A stretch of DNA of 35,475 nucleotides, from positions 1-35,475 of the forward strand of contig NZ_JADWPD010000015.1 in NCBI RefSeq assembly GCF_017308975.1, given 5' to 3'. Origin of the DNA: Amycolatopsis sp. MtRt-6. GTDB taxonomy: Bacteria > Actinomycetota > Actinomycetes > Mycobacteriales > Pseudonocardiaceae. How positions within the stretch are numbered: the stretch's first letter is position 1; each line of letters starts with the position of its first letter. The notes under the pieces are model-generated. The model was not told the origin of the DNA. It did not search any database and saw only the letters and a list, made by a program, of their open reading frames with translations. Positions 7,271 to 14,901 of this stretch are shown in pieces. Both the position numbers and the translations under genes were made by a program.

Positions 7271-8179
7271 TCAGGCGGCCGGTTCCGGGCCTTTCGGCCG
7301 GTAGCCGAGCCGTCCCCGGGTCGCGACGAGCAGCACGACGGCGATCACGGTCGAGGCGAGCAGGAACGCGTGAGTCGTGTCCCGGACCGTCAGCGACGGG
7401 AACATCTGCGACCAGGCGAGCGAGAAGAAGTTGTTGACGCTCGTGTGCAGCAGCATGGCGAGCGGCAGGCTCTGGCCGGTGCGGTTGAACACCCACGTCA
7501 TGATGATGCTGAAGGTGACGCAGGTCGCGACGAACTCGATCGGCGTCAGCCAGGTGACGTCCGGCCAGCCGCCCCACTCGCTGAAGAACAGCGGCAGGTG
7601 CCAGATCCCCCAGAGCGGGCCCAGGATCAGCGTGCCGCCGAGCGGCCCGTAGCGCTGCTGGAGGCGGGGGAGGGCGAAGTCCCGCCAGCCGGGCTCCTCC
7701 GCGAGCCCGGTGGTGACCATCTGCAGCACGAGGCCGGGCAGGTAGGCCACCAGCGTCGCCACGGCGGGGACCATCGGGTTCTGCTCGGAGAGCGCCATCG
7801 TGGCGATCGTCAGCGCGGCCGGCACGCTGAGCACGACGGCCACGTACCAGAACCAGTGGACCCGCCACCTGAACAGCCGCCCGGCCCAGCGGCGAAGGCC
7901 GACCCGCCCGTCGGCGACCGCGGTGACGAGGAAGGCGGCACCGATCGGGCCGAGGTAGGCGCCGGGCAGGACGCCGGCGAACTGCGACGTACCGAGCAGC
8001 TCCGGGAACCGGAAGGGCAGGACGCCCAGGCCGTTCTCCGACAGGATGTACGGGGTCCACGCGACCCAGCTCAGCAGGTTGGCCAGGGCGAAGAACCAGG
8101 TCAGCGGATGCCTGCGGAGACTGTCCCGCAGCCCGCCTCCGCCGCCGGTCCGTTCTTCGATGTCCACTCGGGTCGTCAC
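7271..8179 (-). CDS. CPBP family intramembrane glutamic endopeptidase
   Basis: The 302-residue polytopic membrane protein carries the CPBP (Abi/Rce1-like) motifs: motif 1 EEPGWR (residues 161-166, the glutamate pair), motif 2 GIWHLPLFF (His194) and motif 3 HTSVNN (His245, Asn249). Several hydrophobic helices surround these, with a short cytoplasmic N-terminus. Bacterial members include peptide-processing and immunity proteins as well as many of unknown role. The GTG start at 8179 has GAAGGG upstream. The gene is convergent with the acyltransferase (13 bases between stops) and lies downstream of the HAD gene on the same strand. Inverted repeats fill the gap between those two genes. Confidence 0.9.
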   Translation of the reverse strand: MTTRVDIEERTGGGGGLRDSLRRHPLTWFFALANLLSWVAWTPYILSENGLGVLPFRFPELLGTSQFAGVLPGAYLGPIGAAFLVTAVADGRVGLRRWAGRLFRWRVHWFWYVAVVLSVPAALTIATMALSEQNPMVPAVATLVAYLPGLVLQMVTTGLAEEPGWRDFALPRLQQRYGPLGGTLILGPLWGIWHLPLFFSEWGGWPDVTWLTPIEFVATCVTFSIIMTWVFNRTGQSLPLAMLLHTSVNNFFSLAWSQMFPSLTVRDTTHAFLLASTVIAVVLLVATRGRLGYRPKGPEPAA

Positions 8180-8201
8180 CGCACTGCCCTTCGCCGAAGC
8201 C

Positions 8202-8221
8202 GCTTTTCCGATGGGAAAAGC
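8202..8221. promoter_or_regulatory. Inverted repeat just upstream of the CPBP gene
   Basis: GCTTTTCC-GATG-GGAAAAGC is a perfect 8-base stem, 23 bases before the CPBP start codon. A CCAGCC...GGCTGG pair (about 8225-8243) lies next to it. It could be an operator or a leader hairpin. Confidence 0.4.
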
Positions 8222-8269
8222 ACACCAGCCGGCGGCGGGCTGGTCATTCCCGCGCGCACCCGAAGAGGA

Positions 8270-8287
8270 GGTAGCGCAGGCGCTACC
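8270..8287. terminator. Inverted repeat after the HAD gene
   Basis: GGTAGCGC-AG-GCGCTACC is a perfect 8-base inverted repeat 20 bases past the HAD stop (minus strand). The place suits a terminator, but the short centre also suits a dimeric regulator site acting on the CPBP gene. Confidence 0.4.
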
Positions 8288-8307
8288 GCTGGCTGGGGAC
8301 CCGGGCG

Positions 8308-9195
8308 TCAGCGGCGGCGGTAGGCCATCCCGGCCGCCACGGCGCCGGCCAGTGCCCCGGCGCCCAGCACCGACGGCACGCCGATCTTCGCCGCCTTGCG
8401 GCCCGTCCGGAAGTCGCGGATCTCCCAACCCCGCGCGCGGGCCACGTCGCGCAACCCGCCGTCCGGGTTGACCGCCACCGCGGTTCCCACCACCGACAGC
8501 ATCGGGATGTCGTTCGCCGAGTCCGAGTACGCCGTGCAGCGCTTGAGGTTCAAGCCCTCGCGCGATGCCAGAGCCCGCACCGCGTGGGCCTTCGCGCGGC
8601 CGTGCAGCAGGTCGCCCACCAGGCGGCCCGTGTAGACGCCGTCGCGGGTCTCCGCCACCGTGCCCAGCGCTCCGGTGAGACCCAGCCGCCGCGAAATGAT
8701 CGCCGCCAGCTCGATCGGGGTGGCCGTCACCAGCCAGACCCGCTGGCCCGCGTCCAGGTGCATCTGGGCCAGCGCCCGCGTGCCGGACCAGATCTTGTCC
8801 GCCATCAGCTCGTCGTAGATCTCTTCGCTGATCGACGTCAGCTCCGCCACCGTGCGGCCGGCCACAAAGGACAGTGCGCGCTCGCGGTGGGTCTTGATGT
8901 CCTCTTTGTTCTCGCGGCCGCCGAGCCGGAACTTGATCTGGCCCCAGACGAACCCCGCCAGGTCCGCGGACGTGAAGAACTTCCGGGCCGCCAGGCCGCG
9001 GGCGAAGTAGAAGATCGACGCGCCCATCATCATCGTGTTGTCGACGTCGAAGAACGCGGCCGCGGTGAGGTCCGGCGGCGCGGGCGGGGCCGGGGGTTCG
9101 GAAAGCGCGTGCGCGGCCTCTGCCGACGCTTCGCCCGCCAGCTCGGCGAGCCGTTCGAGCTCCTGACTCTTGTCCTTGCCACGCCAAGCTGACAC
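8308..9195 (-). CDS. HAD-IB family hydrolase (SerB1-like)
   Basis: This HAD-superfamily phosphatase has 295 residues. Motif I is FFDVDNT (Asp50 nucleophile, Asp52 acid/base), motif II VTAT (around residue 156) and motif IV YSDSANDIPML (Asp225, Asp229). Residues 100-140 form the helical IB-type cap. A hydrophobic tail at 272-292 ending in RRR could anchor it to the membrane. GTG 9195 was chosen because GGAGG lies eight bases upstream; GTG 9201 and 9210 are alternatives. Related proteins (Rv0505c) are annotated serB1, but the real phosphate donor is unknown. It follows the RsbN-like gene by 74 bases and may share its transcript. Confidence 0.9.
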   Translation of the reverse strand: MSAWRGKDKSQELERLAELAGEASAEAAHALSEPPAPPAPPDLTAAAFFDVDNTMMMGASIFYFARGLAARKFFTSADLAGFVWGQIKFRLGGRENKEDIKTHRERALSFVAGRTVAELTSISEEIYDELMADKIWSGTRALAQMHLDAGQRVWLVTATPIELAAIISRRLGLTGALGTVAETRDGVYTGRLVGDLLHGRAKAHAVRALASREGLNLKRCTAYSDSANDIPMLSVVGTAVAVNPDGGLRDVARARGWEIRDFRTGRKAAKIGVPSVLGAGALAGAVAAGMAYRRR

Positions 9196-9269
9196 GTACA
9201 CCGCCTCCACGTCTCCTTCGCACAGCGTAGCGAGCCGCCCACCGTGTCGTCGCAGGTGTGGGGCGGACC

Positions 9270-10355
9270 TCAGCCGATGATGATCGGCGGCAGGCCCGGC
9301 AGCAGCGGCGGGATCGACACCAGTGGCGGCGGGGACGTCGTGGTCGTCGGAGCGGGCGGGCGGGACGTCGTCGGCGGCTGGCCGTACACCGGGGGTGGCG
9401 TCACCCCGCCCGTCGGTGCCGGGATGCCCGGGGTCGCCGCGGCGTCCGACGGCGGCAGCTGCGTGCCCGTCGCCGCCGGGGCCGTGCTCTCCGCCGACGA
9501 AGGCGCGACCGGTGCCGACGTCGGCTGGCCACCGGCGGCCGGGGCGGGCCGCTGCGTGCACGCGCCGGTCGCCGGGAGCGGGCCCAGCTCGTCGGACGCG
9601 CCCGTGGTGATCTGGTAGCAGTTCATCCGCGCCACCAGGCCGGTCGTGCGCTCCTGGACCTTGCCGAGCAGGTCCCGGGCGTCGCCGAACACCGGCGCCG
9701 CGTCGGCCGGGAGCGGCTGCGCGGTCAGCCTCGCCGCCTGGTTGCGCGCCCACAGCCGCAGGTCCGACAGCGCCTGCGTGCCACCGCCGTCGCTGGTCGC
9801 GACGGCGGACAGCTGGGCGACGCCGGCCTGCAGGTCGGCGGCGAAGTCGTCGTAGGCGGTGCGGTAGTCGGCCTCGCTCGCGCCTTCGGCGGCGAGCTCA
9901 CCCAGCTCCGTGATCCGGTTGGTGGCGAACTCGAGGTGCTTGTGCGCCTTCTCCTGCTCGCCGAACGTCAGGCCCAGCGCGGTCGACTCGCCGGCGCGTT
10001 TGACGCCGTACAGCGGGTCGCCGGGCAACGCCGAACGCGAGAGCACCAGCGTCAGTCCCGACAGCACCAGGAAGAGGAAGAGCGCGGCGGCCACCAGGTC
10101 GGCGGTCCGCGGCCGCCACCTCCGACGTGGGGTGGTGGCCGCCGCCGTCTCCAGGCGGCCGGCGATCTCCGCGCGGATCCGCTGCCGGGTCTCCAGGTCC
10201 GGGGCCCCGGCCGCGCCGAGGTCGCGCAAGGCGCCGACGAGCGCGAGCTCGTCGGCGAACTCGTCGTCCCGGCGCACCGGCGACGGTTCCAGGGCACGCG
10301 CGAACCGCTCGATCTCGGCTCGCTCACGCGCAAACCTCACGGCGCTGCTCTCCAT
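9270..10355 (-). CDS. DUF5667 protein, RsbN-like membrane anti-sigma factor
   Basis: The 361-residue single-pass protein has a cytoplasmic N-terminus of about 80 residues with the RAEIERFARALE helix, one transmembrane helix at 85-106, and then a DUF5667-type region (LPGDPLYGVKRAGES at 109-123, a helix-rich stretch to about 240). It ends in a Pro/Thr/Ser-rich tail from about residue 270. In Streptomyces the gene next to bldN encodes RsbN, a membrane anti-sigma whose N-terminus binds BldN. Position and topology support the same role here, but this is inferred. The gene has its own BldN-type promoter immediately upstream (10394-10422), implying negative feedback. Confidence 0.8.
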   Translation of the reverse strand: MESSAVRFARERAEIERFARALEPSPVRRDDEFADELALVGALRDLGAAGAPDLETRQRIRAEIAGRLETAAATTPRRRWRPRTADLVAAALFLFLVLSGLTLVLSRSALPGDPLYGVKRAGESTALGLTFGEQEKAHKHLEFATNRITELGELAAEGASEADYRTAYDDFAADLQAGVAQLSAVATSDGGGTQALSDLRLWARNQAARLTAQPLPADAAPVFGDARDLLGKVQERTTGLVARMNCYQITTGASDELGPLPATGACTQRPAPAAGGQPTSAPVAPSSAESTAPAATGTQLPPSDAAATPGIPAPTGGVTPPPVYGQPPTTSRPPAPTTTTSPPPLVSIPPLLPGLPPIIIG

Positions 10356-10393
10356 CCCGGGCCTCGGCCGGTCCTGACACCGGTCTGCGTGGA

Positions 10394-10422
10394 GTAACGA
10401 ACCGGAAGCCGCCAGGGTTACC
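10394..10422 (-). promoter_or_regulatory. Candidate BldN-type promoter for the anti-sigma gene
   Basis: On the minus strand, GGTAAC (10417-10422) is followed after 17 bases by CGTTAC (10394-10399), about 38 bases before the RsbN-like ATG. The published Streptomyces BldN consensus, as I recall it, is CGTAAC, 16 bases, CGTTGA. Both boxes are close matches and no other place in the window shows both. Confidence 0.6.
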
Positions 10423-10455
10423 GGTTTCGGTCGACGAACAGAAAAGTTCGCGGGT

Positions 10456-11148
10456 TCAGCGCAATCCGGTGGGCAGAAGTTGTGCCAATCGGCGTACCGC
10501 GCGGTGCTGGAGCGCCTTGATCGCGCCTTCGTTGCGGTTCATGATCTCGGCCGTCTCGGCCACCGACAGGCCCTGCAGGAACCGCAGGACAATGCACTCC
10601 CGCTGGTCGTCGCCCAGTTCCGCGACGCAGCGCAGGAGCTCGGCGCGGGTGGCGCGGAACATCGCCTCCTGCTCGGGGCCTGCCTGGGCGGTCGCGCCGA
10701 CGCTGAACGGCGCCGAGCCGGGCTCGGTGACCTCGTCGGTGACCACCTCGAGCTTGAACCGGCTCGACTTCACGTGGTCGAGCACGAGGTTGCGGGCGAT
10801 GGTGACGAACCACGCGCCGACGTCACGGCCCTGGTAGCTCACCGACGTGATGCGGCGCAGCGCGCGCAGGAACGTCTCGCTGGTGACGTCTTCGGCGAGG
10901 TCGCGGTCGCCGAGCCGGAACAGCACGTACCGGTAGACGACGTCGACGTAGCGGTCGTAGAGCCGGCCGAAGGCGGACGAGTCGCCGTCCTGCGCGGCGC
11001 GCACCAGGTCCCAGGCCTCGGCCTTCGCCGCCTCGGCGCGCTCGTCGTCGGCCGCCTGCCTGCTCAGCGGCACGGCGGACGTCCGGCCGAAGACGCGCTC
11101 GGCGAACATGAAGACGGGCCCGCGGCTCACGGCGGTCGGCACGGTCAT
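10456..11148 (-). CDS. bldN: BldN-family ECF sigma factor
   Basis: This group 4 sigma-70 factor of 230 residues has region 2 at about residues 58-128 (AFGRLYDRYVDVVYRYV, EDVTSETFLRALRRI, GAWFVTIARNLV) and region 4 at about 165-222 (RECIVLRFLQGLSVAETAEI, NEGAIKALQHRAVRRLAQLL). These stretches closely resemble Streptomyces BldN as I recall it, including YQGRDVGAW and KSSRFKLEV. Streptomyces BldN is made with a long N-terminal pro-sequence; here only about 45 residues precede region 2, so proteolytic activation may not apply. The ATG at 11148 has GGAGG nine bases upstream and overlaps, as ATGA, the stop of a 40-codon ORF. BldN controls aerial development genes in Streptomyces; targets here are unknown. 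Confidence 0.88.
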   Translation of the reverse strand: MTVPTAVSRGPVFMFAERVFGRTSAVPLSRQAADDERAEAAKAEAWDLVRAAQDGDSSAFGRLYDRYVDVVYRYVLFRLGDRDLAEDVTSETFLRALRRITSVSYQGRDVGAWFVTIARNLVLDHVKSSRFKLEVVTDEVTEPGSAPFSVGATAQAGPEQEAMFRATRAELLRCVAELGDDQRECIVLRFLQGLSVAETAEIMNRNEGAIKALQHRAVRRLAQLLPTGLR

Positions 11149-11267
11149 CGGGCGGCACCTCCGGCGGTGGCTTCGACCCAGCGGGCCTCGGAACCCCCGG
11201 AACCCGGATGAGCAGGGGCCTGCCGGCTCGCATGCCCCACGACCTCGTGGGCAGGCAAGTTCCTCAC
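11145..11267 (-). CDS. Possible 40-residue upstream ORF coupled to the sigma gene
   Basis: GTG 11267 has a good ribosome site (GGGAG at 11273-11277, five bases before it). It opens a 40-codon frame, beginning MRNLPAHEVVGHASRQ and ending ATAGGAAR, whose TGA overlaps the sigma-factor ATG as ATGA. There are no hydrophobic segments, cysteine motifs or recognisable domain. It could be a leader that couples translation to the sigma gene, or a small protein in its own right. The 195 bases upstream, to the ligase gene at 11463, hold no clear hairpin. A single GGTAAC box on the minus strand (11337-11342) has no matching -10 at the usual spacing. Confidence 0.4.
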   Translation of the reverse strand: MRNLPAHEVVGHASRQAPAHPGSGGSEARWVEATAGGAAR

Positions 11268-11462
11268 GGCGACTCCCTCTCTCCGGTCGCGGCGGTGATC
11301 AAGGACACCGGCGCGACGCAGTGCAGCATACGTGTAGTTACCGCTAAGTAGGTAGTGGTTCCGGGGTTGCGCAGACGCGACGCTCGCGGTCAGCACCCAT
11401 GACGTCGCTTCAGATGACAGACTTGCAACGGTTCACGCCGAGCGAGGAGAGGTGGGTCGCGG

Positions 11463-12974
11463 GTGAGTGCTCCAGAGGGGACGCAGCCGGGGGTCGGCGG
11501 GCTGCTCACACGGGCCGCGGCGACGTGGCCGGAGCACCCGGCCGTGCTCGAGACCGGCACCGGACGCGGCCTGACCTACCGCGAGGTCGACGCGGCCGCC
11601 CAGGCCCAGGCCCGCAGGCTGGCGGAGGCCGGCGTCGGGCCCGGTGACCGGGTCGGGCTGCGGCTGCCGACGTCGACGGACTTCGTGGTCGCCTTCTTCG
11701 GCGCGCTGCGGGCGGGCGCCGTGGTCGTGCCGTTGTCGCCGCAGGTGCCCGGGCCCGAGCTCGAGAAGCTGCTCGAACACAGCGGCGCGAAGGTCGTCGT
11801 CCAGCGTGAGGCGGACGACGACCTGCCGGACGGCGTGAGCGGCGTCACGCCCGGGGGTGACCCGGACGGAGGAGGCGAGGTCGCCGAAACCGGCCGGTCC
11901 GGAGAGGACATCGCGGTCATTTCGTACACATCCGGCACCACCGGGCCGCCGCGCGGGGTGATGCTGTCGCACCGCGCGCTGCTGGCGAACCTGGAGCAGA
12001 TCAGCGGGCTCGAGGGCGCTCTCGAGCAGGACGACCGCGTGCTGATCACCATCCCGCTCTTCCACGTCTACGGCCTCGGGCCCGGCCTGCTGCAGGCCAC
12101 CGCCGTCGGCGCGACCGCGGTCCTGTCGGAGCGCTTCGAAGCCCAGCGGACGCTGGACGACTGCGCCGAGCACCGCGTCACCTCGATCACCGGCGTCCCG
12201 ACGATGTACGGCGAGTTCGCCGCGTTCGGCGCCGACGAGCTGCGCCGCGGCCTGGCCACCGTGCGGCGGATGACGTCGGGCGCCGCGCCACTGCACCCGA
12301 AGGTGCTGACCGCCATCCGCGAGGCGACCGGCCTCGACGTCTACGAGGGCTACGGCCTCACCGAATGCGCGCCGGTCGTGACGTCCACGCTGGTCACCGG
12401 CTACCCGAAGCCGGGCTCGGTCGGGCGGCCGCTGCCCGGCATCGAGCTGCGGCTGGTGGACAGCGACGGCACCGACCAGGCCGTGCCGCTCGACCCGGAC
12501 GACGTCGACGACGTCTTCGAGGCCGAAGGCGAGACCGGGCTGGTGTCGATCCGCGGCGCCAACCTGTTCTCCGGCTACTGGCCCGACGGCGACCACGGCC
12601 CGGACGACGACGGCTGGTTCCGCACCGGCGACGTCGGCTACCTCGACACCGACGGCGACCTGCACCTGGTCGACCGGGCCAACGACCTGATCATCGTCAA
12701 CGGCTTCAACGTCTTCCCGCGCGAGATCGAAGAGGTCATCGGCCGGCTGCCGGAGGTGGCCGAGGCCGCGGTCGTCGGCGTGGTCGACGAGCGCAGCGGC
12801 GAGGCGGTCAAGGCGGTCGTCGTGCCGTCGGCCGGGGCGGCGCTGTCCGAGCAGCAGGTCGTCGACCACTGCGCGGCCCACCTGGCCGGGTACAAGGTGC
12901 CGCACCTGGTCGAGTTCGCCGAGTCGCTGCCGCACTCGGCCACCGGGAAGCTGCGCCGCATGCGGTTGCGGTAG
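11463..12974 (+). CDS. AMP-forming acyl-CoA ligase (AMP-binding enzyme)
   Basis: The 503-residue adenylate-forming enzyme would activate a carboxylic acid as acyl-AMP and then form the CoA thioester. The phosphate-binding loop is SYTSGTTGPPRG (residues 154-165), followed by YGLTECAPV, the hinge region GWFRTGDVGYLD with DRANDLIIVNGFNVFPREIE, and the C-terminal catalytic-lysine region SATGKLRRM. The length fits medium/long-chain fatty acid or aryl-CoA ligases; the acid is not predictable. The GTG start at 11463 has only a weak site nearby, with GAGGAGAGG about a dozen bases upstream. The gene diverges from the sigma-factor operon and is followed closely by the glutaredoxin-like gene. Confidence 0.9.
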   Translation: MSAPEGTQPGVGGLLTRAAATWPEHPAVLETGTGRGLTYREVDAAAQAQARRLAEAGVGPGDRVGLRLPTSTDFVVAFFGALRAGAVVVPLSPQVPGPELEKLLEHSGAKVVVQREADDDLPDGVSGVTPGGDPDGGGEVAETGRSGEDIAVISYTSGTTGPPRGVMLSHRALLANLEQISGLEGALEQDDRVLITIPLFHVYGLGPGLLQATAVGATAVLSERFEAQRTLDDCAEHRVTSITGVPTMYGEFAAFGADELRRGLATVRRMTSGAAPLHPKVLTAIREATGLDVYEGYGLTECAPVVTSTLVTGYPKPGSVGRPLPGIELRLVDSDGTDQAVPLDPDDVDDVFEAEGETGLVSIRGANLFSGYWPDGDHGPDDDGWFRTGDVGYLDTDGDLHLVDRANDLIIVNGFNVFPREIEEVIGRLPEVAEAAVVGVVDERSGEAVKAVVVPSAGAALSEQQVVDHCAAHLAGYKVPHLVEFAESLPHSATGKLRRMRLR

Positions 12975-12993
12975 GTGCGGTAGGAAGGACGGC

Positions 12994-13233
12994 ATGGCGC
13001 ACGAAGTGACGGTGATGGGCCGGGACGGCTGCCACCTCTGCGAGGTCGCGGAGGCGGACGTCGCCCGGATCTGCGGGGAGCTCGGGGTCGCCTGGAAGAC
13101 CGAGGACGTCGACACCGACCCCGAGTGGCGCGCCGAGTACGGCGACCGCGTCCCGGTGATCCTGGTCGACGGCGCCGAGCACGGGTACTGGCGCGTCGAA
13201 GAGGACCGGCTGCGGCGCGCGCTGCAGCCGTAA
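12994..13233 (+). CDS. Glutaredoxin family protein
   Basis: This 79-residue thioredoxin-fold protein has a redox CxxC motif (GCHLC, residues 12-16), the cis-proline segment RVPVILVDG, and a short final helix, EEDRLRRAL. It resembles the DUF836/glutaredoxin-like protein Rv0508, located upstream of hemA in mycobacteria, and lies 19 bases after the ligase stop. It is probably a cytoplasmic thiol-disulfide reductant; the partner is unknown. Sitting in the same order before the rex-hem block suggests old linkage rather than a proven functional tie. Confidence 0.9.
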   Translation: MAHEVTVMGRDGCHLCEVAEADVARICGELGVAWKTEDVDTDPEWRAEYGDRVPVILVDGAEHGYWRVEEDRLRRALQP

Positions 13234-13290
13234 CCCGCTCGTAAGGGGAATCGGGCAGCCTTCCGCATCGAGTGCTCCGAAGATGGAGGC

Positions 13291-14838
13291 GTGAGCACTC
13301 TCCAGGACGCGCCGCCGCGACAGCTTTCCTTGCCGGTCGCGACGTTGATCGGCCTCCTCGCGCTGGCCGCCGCGCTCGGCGTCGGGCACCTGGTCGCGGG
13401 CTTCGTCGGGTACACGGCGTCACCGTTCATCGCGGTGGCGAACTACGTCATCGACCACAGCCCGACGGCGATCGTGAAGTGGGCCGAGCGGACGCTGGGC
13501 ACCTGGGACAAGCCGGTGCTCAAGATCGGGCTCGCGGTCGTGCTGGTCCTGCTCGCGCTGCTGGCCGGGCAGCTTTCCCGCCGGACGCCGCGGGCCGGGC
13601 AGGTGCTCGTCTTCGTGCTCGGCGCCGCCGGTGTCGCGGCCGTGTACGCACGCAGCGACCTCGGGCAGGTTTCGCTGCTCGCGCCGGTCGCCGCACTGGT
13701 CGCCGGCCTGGCGGTGTTCACCTTCCTGCACCGGATCGCGCTGCCGGTGGACGTCGTCGACGAGCGCGGCTTCGACCGCCGCGGGTTCCTGCGGGCCGGG
13801 GTGGGCGTGGCCGCGGGGTCGGGGATCGCGGCCGTCGTCGGCCAGGTCGCGGGGACCAGGACGAACGCCGAGGACTCGCGGGCCGCCGTCGGGCCGCTCG
13901 TGCCCGCGCGCACCGCGCCGCCGCTGCCCGCGGACGCCGACTTCGCGAAGCTCGGCTCGCCGCCGTTCATCACGCCGAACGCGGACTTCTACCGCATCGA
14001 CACCGCGCTGGTCGTGCCGCAGGTCCGCGCCGAGGACTGGAGCCTGAAGATCCACGGGATGGTCGACCGCGAGGTGACCTTCTCCTACGCCGACATCCGC
14101 AGCCGGCCGCTGGTCGAACGCCGGGTGACGCTCACCTGCGTGTCGAACGAGGTCGGCGGGCCGCTGATCTCGAACGCGACCTGGCTCGGCGTCGACCTCG
14201 CCGACCTGCTCGACGAGGCCGGCGTGCGGCCGGGCGCGGAGCAGATGTTCGCCACCAGCGTCGACGGCTGGACGTGCGGCACCCCGGCGGACGTCGCCCT
14301 CGACCGCACCCGCGGCGCGATGCTGGCGATCGGGATGAACGGCGAGCCGCTGCCGGTCGAGCACGGCTTCCCGGCGCGGATCGTCATCCCCGGCCTGTAC
14401 GGCTACGTGTCGGCGACGAAGTGGGTCGAGTCGCTGGAGTTCACCCGGTGGGACGCCCGGCAGGCGTACTGGCTGAGCCGGGGGTGGGCGGAGCAGGCCC
14501 CGATCAAGACGGAGTCGCGGATCGACACGCCGAGCGGGTTCGCCGGGGTCACGGCGGGCAAGGTCCGGCTGGCCGGCACGGCGTGGGCGCAGCCCACCGG
14601 GATCGCGAAGGTCGAGGTCCGGCTGGACCAGGGACCGTGGCAGCAGGCGACGCTGTCGGCGGAGGTGAGCAAGGACACCTGGCGGATGTGGTGGATCGAG
14701 CTCGACGTGCCGAAGGGCACGCACCAGGCGTCGGTCCGGGCGACCGACCAGGGCGGCTACACGCAGACGGAGAACCGCGCCGACCCGGCCCCGGACGGCG
14801 CCACCGGCTGGCACTCGGTCACTCTCGACGCCCGCTGA
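13291..14838 (+). CDS. Membrane-anchored molybdopterin-dependent oxidoreductase (sulfite oxidase family)
   Basis: The 515-residue protein has an N-terminal membrane domain with hydrophobic helices at about 15-38, 76-95, 103-120 and 127-147. DRRGFLRAGVGVAAG at 162-176 follows, a twin-arginine motif that starts a fifth helix (to about 186). The rest is a sulfite oxidase-type catalytic domain with the molybdenum-ligand cysteine in LTCVSNEVGG (Cys283) and a C-terminal Ig-like dimerisation domain (from about 420). The catalytic part should therefore face outside. The four-helix plus Tat-helix design resembles the dual Sec/Tat-inserted MoCo proteins described in Streptomyces. Substrate and electron acceptor are unknown. 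GTG 13291 follows GGAGG very closely. Confidence 0.9.
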   Translation: MSTLQDAPPRQLSLPVATLIGLLALAAALGVGHLVAGFVGYTASPFIAVANYVIDHSPTAIVKWAERTLGTWDKPVLKIGLAVVLVLLALLAGQLSRRTPRAGQVLVFVLGAAGVAAVYARSDLGQVSLLAPVAALVAGLAVFTFLHRIALPVDVVDERGFDRRGFLRAGVGVAAGSGIAAVVGQVAGTRTNAEDSRAAVGPLVPARTAPPLPADADFAKLGSPPFITPNADFYRIDTALVVPQVRAEDWSLKIHGMVDREVTFSYADIRSRPLVERRVTLTCVSNEVGGPLISNATWLGVDLADLLDEAGVRPGAEQMFATSVDGWTCGTPADVALDRTRGAMLAIGMNGEPLPVEHGFPARIVIPGLYGYVSATKWVESLEFTRWDARQAYWLSRGWAEQAPIKTESRIDTPSGFAGVTAGKVRLAGTAWAQPTGIAKVEVRLDQGPWQQATLSAEVSKDTWRMWWIELDVPKGTHQASVRATDQGGYTQTENRADPAPDGATGWHSVTLDAR

Positions 14839-14877
14839 GGCCCGTCGCCCGATGCGGTGAGTGCGGGTGAGCCGGGG

Positions 14878-14898
14878 CCGATCTCCGGCGAAGATCGG
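14878..14898 (+). promoter_or_regulatory. Hairpin immediately before the fasciclin lipoprotein start
   Basis: CCGATCT (14878-14884), a 7-base loop and AGATCGG (14892-14898) form a perfect 7-base stem that ends three bases before the ATG at 14902. It overlaps the place where the ribosome would bind, so a translational effect is possible. Confidence 0.4.
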
Positions 14899-14901
14899 CG
14901 G

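Noticed and set aside
7271..9223. A very long minus-strand frame spanning both the CPBP gene and the region antisense to part of the HAD frame
   Set aside because: Only the part from 8179 to 7271 has CPBP motifs; the rest is an Arg/Gly/Pro-rich shadow of the HAD gene, as expected at this GC content.
11337..11342. Minus-strand GGTAAC upstream of the sigma gene as an autoregulatory BldN promoter
   Set aside because: The nearest CGT-containing box is at 18 bases and reads CGTCGC, a poor match; kept only as a remark.
11922..11962. Arg in place of Lys in the ligase phosphate-binding loop (GPPRG) as a sign of inactivity
   Set aside because: Lys or Arg are both accepted at this position in the AMP-binding family, and the C-terminal catalytic lysine region is present.
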